Shown here: positions 16,311-23,479 of the stretch, piece by piece
Layout: each line of letters begins with the position of its first letter
Numbering within the stretch: position 1 is the first letter of the stretch
Assembly (NCBI RefSeq): GCF_019049255.1
Contig: NZ_JAGMUJ010000027.1
Location: 38,004-102,003, forward strand
Direction: 5' to 3'
DNA from: Streptomyces sp. AC558_RSS880
GTDB taxonomy: Bacteria; Actinomycetota; Actinomycetes; Streptomycetales; Streptomycetaceae
Length of the DNA stretch: 64,000 nt
Made by a program: the position numbers and the translations under genes
Notes under the pieces: model-generated
What the model was told of the DNA's origin: nothing
Database searches by the model: none
What the model saw: only the letters and a program-made list of their open reading frames with translations

Positions 16311-17329
16311 TGACCGACGTCGGCAGGATCGGAACGGCCGCACTGGGCGAGGGCGGCCCCGAGGTGGGCGTGCAGGGCCTCGGCTGCATGGGCATGAGCT
16401 TCGCCTACGGCCCCACGGACGCGGACGCCTCCCGGGCGACCCTGGAGCGGGCCCTGGAACTCGGGGTCACGCTCTACGACACGGCGGACGCGTACGGCGC
16501 GGGCGACAACGAGCGGTTCCTCGCCCCCTTCTTCAAGGCGCACCGGGACGAGGTGGTCATCGCCACCAAGTTCGCCCTGTCGATCCCGCCGGAGGACCCG
16601 ACCCGGCGGATCATCCGCAACGACGCGCCGTACATCCGCGAGGCCGTCGAGGCGAGCCTGAAGCGCCTGGACGTCGACGTGATCGACCTCTACTACATGC
16701 ACCGGCGCGATGTGAACGTGCCGATCGAGGAGACCGTCGGCGTCATGGCCGAGCTGGTGCGCGAGGGCAAGGTCAAGCAGCTGGGCCTGAGCGAGGTCAC
16801 GGCCGACGAACTGCGCGCCGCGCACGGGGTGCACCCGATCGCCGCCGTGCAGTCGGAGTGGTCGCTGTTCAGCCGGGACATCGAGGCGAGGGTCGTACCG
16901 GCCGCGCGCGAACTGGGCGTGACCCTCGTCCCGTACTCCCCGCTGGGGCGAGGCTTCCTCACGGGTTCCTTCGTCGACGCCGACCAGGACCTCACGGCCG
17001 ACGACTTCCGCCGCCGGCAGCCCCGCTTCACGGGCGACAACGCGGCGGCCAACGCGGCCCTCCTGGAACCGGTTCGCTCCGTGGCCGAGGCCCACGGCGT
17101 CACCCCCGGCCAGATCGCCCTGGCCTGGGTCCACCAGCGGTCGGAGGTCCACGATCTCCCGGTCGTCCCCATCCCGGGCACCCGCAAGCCGACCCGGGTG
17201 GAGGAGAACACGGCGGCGACGCACATCACCCTGACCGATGAGGAACTGGCCCTGCTGGACCCCATCGCGGCCAAGGTGGCGGGCACCCGCTACGCGGACA
17301 TGACGTTCACGTCCGCGGGACGAGAATAG
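16307..17329 (+). CDS. Aldo/keto reductase
   Basis: 340 residues of the NADPH-dependent AKR superfamily (YajO/IolS-like branch) with a TIM-barrel fold. The catalytic tetrad is Asp58, Tyr63, Lys88 and His132, seen in YDTADAYG, IATKFA and YYMHRRD. The NADP-binding end contains VPIPGTRKPTRVEEN. It is translated with an overlapping ATGA from the MerR gene. MerR-AKR pairs are common in Streptomyces and probably respond to reactive carbonyls or similar electrophiles; that inducer is inferred from context. Confidence 0.93.
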   Translation: MMTDVGRIGTAALGEGGPEVGVQGLGCMGMSFAYGPTDADASRATLERALELGVTLYDTADAYGAGDNERFLAPFFKAHRDEVVIATKFALSIPPEDPTRRIIRNDAPYIREAVEASLKRLDVDVIDLYYMHRRDVNVPIEETVGVMAELVREGKVKQLGLSEVTADELRAAHGVHPIAAVQSEWSLFSRDIEARVVPAARELGVTLVPYSPLGRGFLTGSFVDADQDLTADDFRRRQPRFTGDNAAANAALLEPVRSVAEAHGVTPGQIALAWVHQRSEVHDLPVVPIPGTRKPTRVEENTAATHITLTDEELALLDPIAAKVAGTRYADMTFTSAGRE

Positions 17330-17339
17330 CCGCGGGCAG

Positions 17340-17500
17340 GCGTGCCTCCCCCCGTGCCTTAAGGGCCTGGGAGGTACCCCCAGGGCGCTGGGGGCACCTC
17401 CCGCTCGAGCGAAGCCGAGAGTGGGGGAGGGTGGGCGCTGGGGGCACCCCCTCTGGGGGAGGCACCCCGCAAGCGCCGGGCCGCGCGACCCACCCCCGGC
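17340..17500. repeat. Dispersed intergenic repeat, family C
   Basis: Fills the gap between the AKR gene and the convergent SHOCT-protein gene. It holds CTCGAGCGAAGCCGAGAG flanked by GGGGGCACCTCCC and GGGGGAGG blocks, then a second GGGGGCACCCCC block and a tail (GCAAGCGCCGGGCCGCGCGA) shared with family A. Many inverted G/C blocks mean the RNA could fold strongly and act as a terminator. This type of sequence is familiar from Streptomyces intergenic regions. Confidence 0.7.
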
Positions 17501-17520
17501 GAACCCGCACCCCGGGCGCC

Positions 17521-18390
17521 TCACAACTCCGCGAGCAGTTCCGCCTTCTTCGAGGAGAACTCCTCGTCCGTCACCAGCCCCGCCTGGTGCAGCTCCCCGA
17601 GATGCCGGATCCGCTCGGCGATGTCCGCGGGGTCCCGGCGCGCACGCGCCGTGGATATCGCCGGCACCGGCGCACAGTTGCGCACCGCCGCCAGCACGGC
17701 CGCCGCGAACGGCAACGACTCGTGCACGGGCCCGTACCCCAGCCCGAACACCACGGCCGCCGGATCCTGATCGGGCTGACCGGACGACGCCCCCGCGTCC
17801 CGCCGCAGCAACCGCAGATGCCCCTCGAACACCTCCGGCGACCGCCACTCCACCCCGCTCAGCTCACCCACCGCGAACCGCTGGTCGCCGGCCTTCCACT
17901 TCGCCGACGACGCCCCCGTCCAGAACCACCGGAACGACACCGCCGTGCCGTCGAAGGCCGCCTTGCCGTCGTACGCCTTGAACTGCAACGGAACCTCGGG
18001 GGCGGCCACCAGATGGCGTTCGGCGGGTCCGGACTCGGTGAGTTGTGCGCGCAGTTCGTCGGCGTAGTACTCGGCGAGCGTCTCGCGTTCGGCGGGCAGC
18101 GCCAGCCGGTAGGGGTCGCTGCTCTCCTTCAACTGCCCGGAGGCGGCCTCCAGCAGCGGATCGGCTCCGGGCCGGAGCTCGATCCGCAGGACCACGGTCC
18201 CGCGCTTCCCGGGGACGAGGGTCACCCCCTCGATCGCCTCCAGCGGAACACGCCTCTCCCCGAGCGCCTGGAACAGCTTGGGTGTTCGGATCCCCCGTTC
18301 GTAACGGATGAGCACGGAGTCGGACTCGAACTCCCAGGTGGCATGAAATCCGGCCAGTACATCACCCATGCGGCTCATCGTATGCGGCAC
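17521..18390 (-). CDS. DUF4429-type protein with C-terminal SHOCT domain
   Basis: About 289 residues. Two repeats of a beta-rich DUF4429-like domain occupy roughly residues 5-110 and 130-230. The last 35 residues (AERIRHLGELHQAGLVTDEE onward) form a SHOCT segment, a short helix pair thought to mediate oligomerisation. GTG 18390 is chosen because GGAGAA lies 6 nt upstream; ATGs at 18378 and 18369 are also possible. Function unknown. The next gene upstream ends 45 bp away on the same strand. Confidence 0.8.
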   Translation of the reverse strand: MPHTMSRMGDVLAGFHATWEFESDSVLIRYERGIRTPKLFQALGERRVPLEAIEGVTLVPGKRGTVVLRIELRPGADPLLEAASGQLKESSDPYRLALPAERETLAEYYADELRAQLTESGPAERHLVAAPEVPLQFKAYDGKAAFDGTAVSFRWFWTGASSAKWKAGDQRFAVGELSGVEWRSPEVFEGHLRLLRRDAGASSGQPDQDPAAVVFGLGYGPVHESLPFAAAVLAAVRNCAPVPAISTARARRDPADIAERIRHLGELHQAGLVTDEEFSSKKAELLAEL

Positions 18391-18435
18391 GAGCTTCTCC
18401 GTCCCCTCCCCACGCATACCGCAGTATCTCCGCCT

Positions 18436-19653
18436 CTACGCGCGTCCGGTAGTGGTCGTACCGGACAAACCCGCCCGGCAGACGTCGTCCTCGCCCGCAC
18501 AGGACACCGCGAGGTATGCGCCAACACCGATCTCGGCGAAGTTCCGCAGGCTGTCCGTGCCCGGTTCGAAGTACCCGGCGTGTCCCTTCGCCTCCCGCGC
18601 CGACAGCACCCGCGCACCGAATCCCGCCGCCACCGGGTCGGCCCCGTGCCCCAGACCGCCGAGTTCCAGGTACGGCACGTCCTGGATCCAGTCGTCGGCG
18701 TCCCGCATGGCCCACACCCGGGCGGTGGTGCGCAGCTGGGACGCCTTCTCGACCCGCATGCCGGGGCTGCCGGCCACCGCGATGTCGGCCACCCGCTCCG
18801 GCAGCCGGTGCGCGGCGATGCCGCACACCACGGAGCCGTAGCTGTGGCAGAACAGCGAGACCGGAGCGATCCCGGGCAGTCCGCGCACCAGCGCGTCCAG
18901 CCGCAGCGCGCCGTCCTCGGCGCGCATCGCCGTGGCCGCGTCCATACCGAGTCCGCTGGGGGCGGTGTAGTCGGCCCAGGCGATCACGGCGGTCCGGGTC
19001 GAGGGAGCGGCGTCGCGCTCCGCCGCGTACAGGGACCTCGCCATGCCGACGGGGGCCGAGTGGGTGCGCCGGGTGCGCTGGAAGGTGAGCAGGTCGGTGT
19101 CGACGCCGGGGACGACGACCGAGACCCGCTCGGCCCTGCGCAGGTCGCCGAAGACCTCGGCGACCCGGCCGGGGCCCGCCGGGTCGAAGGCGAGGATGTG
19201 CCGGCCGGGGCGCATCAGCGCCTCGAAGCGGTCCAGCCGGCGCGCCGCCTGCCGCTGGCCCGAGGCCGTGAGGCGTGTGTCGTGCACGCGTCCGAGTTCG
19301 ACCTTGCGGGCCTGCCCCAGCGCGATGCGGTTGGCGCGGTAACGCAGCTGGACCGGTGCGCCGTTCATGTTGCCGACCGCGAGCGGATAGCGACGGGCGA
19401 GACTCGCACGCTGCCCCTCGGTGAGCGAGGCGAAGAACCGGGCCAGCCGCGCGGGCGCCGACTGCGGGTCCGGCAGCCGGTGGCCGGCCATCCGGCCGTG
19501 CTCCCAGGCGTTGAGCGATGCCTGGAGCGGAGCGGGGTGGCGCTGATGGCGCAGTGCCGTCCAGCCCGTGGTCGCCAGCATCACGAAAACGACGGCGAGC
19601 GCGAGCAGCGCGCGCCAGACGTTCAGTTGCGGGGAGGTGTCGAAGGAAGTCAC
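18436..19653 (-). CDS. Membrane-anchored alpha/beta hydrolase, DUF1023 family
   Basis: 405 residues. One N-terminal membrane segment (WRALLALAVVFVMLATTGW) anchors a large extracytoplasmic part. The C-terminal alpha/beta-hydrolase (DUF1023) domain has a strand-turn-helix nucleophile elbow at FCHSYGSVVCG, with Ser as nucleophile, and a later Gly/His-rich segment containing KGHAGYF as a candidate for the catalytic His. Actinobacterial DUF1023 proteins are presumed esterases or lipases of unknown substrate. The start is a GTG; TAGTGT lies 9 nt upstream. Confidence 0.85.
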   Translation of the reverse strand: MTSFDTSPQLNVWRALLALAVVFVMLATTGWTALRHQRHPAPLQASLNAWEHGRMAGHRLPDPQSAPARLARFFASLTEGQRASLARRYPLAVGNMNGAPVQLRYRANRIALGQARKVELGRVHDTRLTASGQRQAARRLDRFEALMRPGRHILAFDPAGPGRVAEVFGDLRRAERVSVVVPGVDTDLLTFQRTRRTHSAPVGMARSLYAAERDAAPSTRTAVIAWADYTAPSGLGMDAATAMRAEDGALRLDALVRGLPGIAPVSLFCHSYGSVVCGIAAHRLPERVADIAVAGSPGMRVEKASQLRTTARVWAMRDADDWIQDVPYLELGGLGHGADPVAAGFGARVLSAREAKGHAGYFEPGTDSLRNFAEIGVGAYLAVSCAGEDDVCRAGLSGTTTTGRA

Positions 19654-19734
19654 TGGGAGGACACACTAGGAGAACGGGCGTGTCTCGCGTGAACCAAGTG
19701 ACCGGGATCACGTTTCGTTGTGCCGATTCAGGGA

Positions 19735-20397
19735 TTAATCCGTACGCCAGTTCCCCGCGAGCGCCGGTCCCACATGGTCCAGGCAGGTCGTCATCAGGTC
19801 CCGCATGGCCGCCGCGCCGAGATCGTCCCCGGCGGACCAGAGCCGCTCCGCCACGCGGATCACCCCGCCGAACGCGGCCACCAGGATCCTCGGCCGGGGG
19901 TCGGCGTCCACGTCGAGCCCCTCGCGCTCGGCGACGATGCGGGCCAGCTCCTCCTCCAGCTCCGTCGCGCGGCGCAGATGGGCGGCGAGCAGGGCGGGCG
20001 TCGACTCGATGACCCGGTAGACACGCATGTGCAGTTCCAGCGGGACGAGGTGCTCCACGGCTTCGTTGATGCCGTCCCAGCTGTCCAGCACGGCCCGGCG
20101 CAGCACCTCCAGCGGCGCCTCGCCCGGCGGGCGTTCGCGTACGGCCTCGACGACGTGCGCCTCCGCGAGCCGGGGGACGAAGAACGCCACCTCCTCCTTG
20201 CTGGCGAAGTAGCGGAAGAAGGTGCGCTGCGAGACGTCGACGGCCGCGGCGATGTCGTCGACGGTCGTCCCCTCGTACCCGCGCGTGGCGATCAGCTCCA
20301 GTGCGGCCCGGACCAGCGCGTTCCGTGTGCGCTGCTTCTTGCGCTCTCTCAGACCCGGCCGCGGCAGCGCACCCACGGCGGTCACGACCGTCTCCAT
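19735..20397 (-). CDS. TetR-family repressor
   Basis: 220 residues. The N-terminal helix-turn-helix spans about residues 15-62: RKKQRTRNALVRAALELIAT, then GTTVDDIAAAVDVSQRTFFR and YFASKEEV. The C-terminal ligand-binding half is variable, as usual. GAGGAGGAG lies close before the ATG. It is divergent from a drug-efflux-type MFS gene, with two similar inverted repeats in the shared promoter, so it most likely represses the pump and is relieved by a pump substrate. Confidence 0.93.
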   Translation of the reverse strand: METVVTAVGALPRPGLRERKKQRTRNALVRAALELIATRGYEGTTVDDIAAAVDVSQRTFFRYFASKEEVAFFVPRLAEAHVVEAVRERPPGEAPLEVLRRAVLDSWDGINEAVEHLVPLELHMRVYRVIESTPALLAAHLRRATELEEELARIVAEREGLDVDADPRPRILVAAFGGVIRVAERLWSAGDDLGAAAMRDLMTTCLDHVGPALAGNWRTD

Positions 20398-20445
20398 CGC
20401 TCCTCCTCGAACCGTTTCTCCTGTTCAGGCTATACGCGAGTGTCC

Positions 20446-20508
20446 TGTCAGTGACTGACTGGTGAATTGGTTTGTCAACTGTCAGCGGCTGACATTAGCC
20501 TCGAACGT
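20446..20508. promoter_or_regulatory. Twin TetR operators and leaderless MFS promoter
   Basis: Two inverted repeats of the same design: TGTCAG-TGA-CTGACT (20446-20460) and TGTCAG-CGG-CTGACA (20480-20494). Their centres are 34 bp apart, between the divergent tetR and MFS genes. TAGCCT (20496-20501) follows and is 7 nt before the MFS ATG at 20509, so the second operator overlaps the promoter. Confidence 0.7.
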
Positions 20509-22128
20509 ATGACTAGTCAGACCACCATCGACAAGACGGGGCCGGGGGACGGCACGCCGGCCGCCCCGTCGGACGGGGCCCCGGGCAAGGGGCTGCGCGG
20601 GCACCCCTGGTACACCCTCATCACCGTCGCCGTGGGCGTCATGATGGTGGCCCTCGACGGCACCATCGTGGCCATCGCGAACCCGGCCATCGGCGACGAC
20701 CTGGGCGCCTCGCTGTCGGAGCTCCAGTGGATCACCAACGCCTACTTCCTCGCGCTCGCGGTCTGCCTGATCACCGCGGGCAAGCTCGGTGACCGCTTCG
20801 GGCACCGCCAGACCTTCCTCATCGGTGTCGTCGGCTTCGCCGCCGCGTCGGGGGCCATCGGTCTGTCCGACAGCATCGCGCTGGTCATCACCTTCCGTGT
20901 GTTCCAGGGTCTGTTCGGCGCGCTGCTGATGCCGGCCGCGCTCGGTCTGCTGCGGGCCACGTTCCCGGCCGAGAAGCTCAACATGGCCATCGGCATCTGG
21001 GGCATGGTCATCGGTGCCTCCACCGCGGGCGGCCCGATCCTCGGCGGTGTCCTCGTCGAGCACGTCAACTGGCAGTCGGTGTTCTTCATCAACGTGCCGG
21101 TCGGCGTCCTCGCCGTCGTGCTCGGCGCGTGGATCCTGCTCGACCACCGCGCGGAGAACGCCCCGCGCTCCTTCGACCTGCTCGGCATAGCCCTGCTGTC
21201 GGCCGCGATGTTCTGCCTCGTCTGGGCACTGATCAAGGCCCCCGAGTGGGGCTGGGGCGACGTCCAGACCTGGTCGTTCATCATCGGCTCGTTCGCCGGC
21301 TTCGGGGCCTTCGCCTTCTGGGAGACCAAGGTCAGGGAACCGCTGATCCCGCTGGCCCTGTTCCGTTCCGTCCCGCTGTCCGCGGGTGTCGTGCTGATGG
21401 TCCTGATGGCCATCGCCTTCATGGGCGGCCTGTTCTTCGTCACCTTCTACCTGCAGAACGTGCACGGCATGAGCCCGATCGACGCCGGCCTGCACCTGCT
21501 CCCGCTCACCGGCATGATGATCGTCGGCTCGCCGCTGGCCGGAGTGATGATCACCAAGGTCGGCCCGCGCATCCCGCTCGCCTGCGGCATGGCGTTCACC
21601 GCGCTCGCCATGTACGGCATGTCGACGCTGGAGACGGACACCGGCAGCGCTGTGATGTCGCTCTGGTTCGCCCTGCTGGGTCTCGGCCTCGCGCCCGTCA
21701 TGGTCGGCGCCACCGAGGTCATCGTGGGCAACGCGCCGCTCGAGCTCTCCGGTGTCGCCGGTGGCCTCCAGCAGGCCGCCATGCAGATCGGCGGCAGCCT
21801 CGGTACGGCCGTGCTCGGCGCCGTGATGGCCTCCAAGGTCGACAGCGACCTCGAGGGCAACTGGGCGAAGGCCGGGCTCCCGCCGCTCACCCCGGAACAG
21901 GCCGGACAGGCTTCCGAGGCCGTGCAGGTCGGTGTGGCTCCGGTGGCCGAGGGCACCCCGCCGGAGATCGCCACGAAGATCACCGACGTCGCCCACGACA
22001 CCTTCATCTCCGGCATGAGCATGGCGTCCCTGGTCGCCGCCGGAGTCGCCGCCGTGGCGGTGCTGGTCGCCTTCCTCACCAAGCGCGGTGAGAACGCGGA
22101 GGCGGGCGCGGGCGTCGGCCACATCTGA
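20509..22128 (+). CDS. MFS drug-efflux transporter, DHA2 (14-TM) type
   Basis: 539 residues with about 14 membrane segments, the EmrB/QacA layout. Motif A between TM2 and TM3 is GKLGDRFGHRQTFLIG. The drug-antiporter motif C is VIGASTAGGPILGG. The TM1 signature MMVALDGTIVAIANPAIGDD has the Asp-x-Thr pattern of the family. It uses the proton gradient to expel small organic molecules. ATG 20509 is taken as the start because of the leaderless -10 element; upstream in-frame starts lie inside the operators. Two strong hairpins follow. Confidence 0.93.
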   Translation: MTSQTTIDKTGPGDGTPAAPSDGAPGKGLRGHPWYTLITVAVGVMMVALDGTIVAIANPAIGDDLGASLSELQWITNAYFLALAVCLITAGKLGDRFGHRQTFLIGVVGFAAASGAIGLSDSIALVITFRVFQGLFGALLMPAALGLLRATFPAEKLNMAIGIWGMVIGASTAGGPILGGVLVEHVNWQSVFFINVPVGVLAVVLGAWILLDHRAENAPRSFDLLGIALLSAAMFCLVWALIKAPEWGWGDVQTWSFIIGSFAGFGAFAFWETKVREPLIPLALFRSVPLSAGVVLMVLMAIAFMGGLFFVTFYLQNVHGMSPIDAGLHLLPLTGMMIVGSPLAGVMITKVGPRIPLACGMAFTALAMYGMSTLETDTGSAVMSLWFALLGLGLAPVMVGATEVIVGNAPLELSGVAGGLQQAAMQIGGSLGTAVLGAVMASKVDSDLEGNWAKAGLPPLTPEQAGQASEAVQVGVAPVAEGTPPEIATKITDVAHDTFISGMSMASLVAAGVAAVAVLVAFLTKRGENAEAGAGVGHI

Positions 22129-22140
22129 CGGACCGTACGG

Positions 22141-22168
22141 CCGGGTTCGCCCCTCGGGGCGAACCCGG
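22141..22168 (+). terminator. Terminator hairpin after the MFS gene
   Basis: CCGGGTTCGCCCC (22141-22153) pairs perfectly with GGGGCGAACCCGG (22156-22168), beginning 12 bp after the stop. Confidence 0.85.
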
Positions 22169-22178
22169 CCCGGAAGAC

Positions 22179-22224
22179 GCCCGCTGCGGCGCGCCGCTGG
22201 AGGAGGCGGCGCGCCGCAGCGGGC
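22179..22224. terminator. Second, 19-bp perfect-stem hairpin
   Basis: GCCCGCTGCGGCGCGCCGC (22179-22197) pairs without mismatch with its complement at 22206-22224 around an 8-nt loop (TGGAGGAG), then TTT. Part of the arm, CCGCCGCAGCGGG, recurs just downstream near 22251-22264. It backs up the first terminator or forms a structured leader before the small membrane protein. Confidence 0.75.
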
Positions 22225-22275
22225 TTTCCGGCGCCGTCACGGCGTGAATTCGCCGCCGCAGCGGGGGTACCCGCC

Positions 22276-22611
22276 ATGTCAACCAACCCTTACAGGGAGT
22301 CGATGATGGCGAGCTTCGGACACGGAACGCGCAGGCACCCCCGCTCACGTGGCCGGACGTGGTCACGGACCGGGCCGGATCGCGCGACCCTCGGGATCAT
22401 CGGAGCCATCTGCGCGGTCGCCGGTTTCTTCGTGCTGGGGATCGTCCTCGGTCCGGTGGCGATCGTCTGCGGCTGGCTCGCGATGGGCCGCAGCTGGGCG
22501 GGTTCCCGCTCGGTGCCGGCCCTGATCGCCCTGATCCTGGGCGCCATCGACACGCTCCTGGCCGTCATCTGGCTGGCCGGAGCGACCACTTCGGGTTACG
22601 GCGTGTTCTGA
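22276..22611 (+). CDS. Small DUF4190-like membrane protein
   Basis: 111 residues: a basic polar N-terminus of about 38 residues, then two hydrophobic segments separated by a short loop (IIGAICAVAGFFVLGIVLGP and ALIALILGAIDTLLAVIWLA). This matches the two-helix DUF4190 pattern, in which the segment between the helices reads like WLAMGRS. ATG 22276 is used; ATG 22303 or 22306 would shorten the N-terminus by 9-10 residues. Function unknown. Confidence 0.65.
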   Translation: MSTNPYRESMMASFGHGTRRHPRSRGRTWSRTGPDRATLGIIGAICAVAGFFVLGIVLGPVAIVCGWLAMGRSWAGSRSVPALIALILGAIDTLLAVIWLAGATTSGYGVF

Positions 22612-22662
22612 CCCGGAGCACGAGGGACGGGCCTCCGGCGCGGAGCCGGGGGCCCACCCGTG

Positions 22663-23406
22663 TCACCGTCGTTCCCCGACCGGCGTCGCCCTCAGGGCCG
22701 CCACCTCGGCGCGCAGCGCCTGTACCTCCCGGGTGAGCGTCTCGATGGCCTCCGTCTGCCGCCGCTCCTCCACGTCGTCCTTCTCGAAGCGGGCGATGAA
22801 CCACGCGGCGATGTTCGCGGTCACCACACCGAGCAGCGCGATCCCGGACAGCATCAGGCCCACGGCCAGCACGCGTCCCAGTCCGGTGGTCGGCGCGTGG
22901 TCCCCGTACCCCACGGTCGTCATCGTCGTGAAGGACCACCACACCGCGTCGCCCAGCGTCCGGATGTTGCCGTCCGGCGAGTCCCGCTCCACCGAGAGCA
23001 CCGCGAGCGAGCCGAACATCAGCAGCCCGACCACCGCCCCGGCGACATACGTCGTCAGCTTGATCTGCGAGGCCAGCCGGGCACGCTGCCCGACCAGCAG
23101 CAGCGTCGACACCAGCCGCAGCAGCCGCAGCGGCTGGAGCAGGGGAAGCAGCACGGCGCACAGGTCCAGCCAGTGCGTCCGCAGGAACACCGGGCGCTGT
23201 TCGGCGAGCGCCAGCCGGACGGCGTAGTCGACCGCGAACGCCCCCCACACCGCCCACTCCACGGCCGTGCACAGGGCGACCACGTCCTGGCTCGCGCCGG
23301 GCCGGACGATCGGCACGGCATAGGCGACGGCGAAGGCCACGGCCAGGCCGAGGAGCGGCCGCTGGGTGCGGTGTTCCCAGCGGACCTGGGCCGACTGCTG
23401 CTTCAT
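22663..23406 (-). CDS. Voltage-gated-type potassium channel protein
   Basis: 247 residues. It has a six-transmembrane layout with an Arg-rich S4-like segment (LRLLRLVSTLLLVGQRARLA) and the potassium selectivity filter TVGYGD at about residues 165-170, preceded by the pore helix WWSFTTMT. The C-terminus after the last helix is a coiled coil (EERRQTEAIETLTREVQALR), which probably supports tetramer formation. ATG 23406 is preceded by TACGAT and 7 nt, so the transcript is likely leaderless. It lies downstream of aceE but behind a strong terminator. Confidence 0.92.
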   Translation of the reverse strand: MKQQSAQVRWEHRTQRPLLGLAVAFAVAYAVPIVRPGASQDVVALCTAVEWAVWGAFAVDYAVRLALAEQRPVFLRTHWLDLCAVLLPLLQPLRLLRLVSTLLLVGQRARLASQIKLTTYVAGAVVGLLMFGSLAVLSVERDSPDGNIRTLGDAVWWSFTTMTTVGYGDHAPTTGLGRVLAVGLMLSGIALLGVVTANIAAWFIARFEKDDVEERRQTEAIETLTREVQALRAEVAALRATPVGERR

Positions 23407-23419
23407 GGCCCGTATCGTA
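23407..23419 (-). promoter_or_regulatory. Candidate leaderless promoter of the channel gene
   Basis: Minus-strand TACGAT, a 7-nt gap, then ATG 23406. It lies between the aceE terminator and the channel gene. Confidence 0.55.
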
Positions 23420-23430
23420 AGGAAACGGGA

Positions 23431-23462
23431 CGGGGTGGTGGACTCGCAGGTCCACCACCCCG
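23431..23462 (-). terminator. aceE terminator hairpin
   Basis: CGGGGTGGTGGAC (23431-23443) and GTCCACCACCCCG (23450-23462) form a perfect 13-bp stem with a 6-nt loop, 18 bp beyond the aceE stop. Confidence 0.85.
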
Positions 23463-23479
23463 TCGTCACGCCACGGGCG

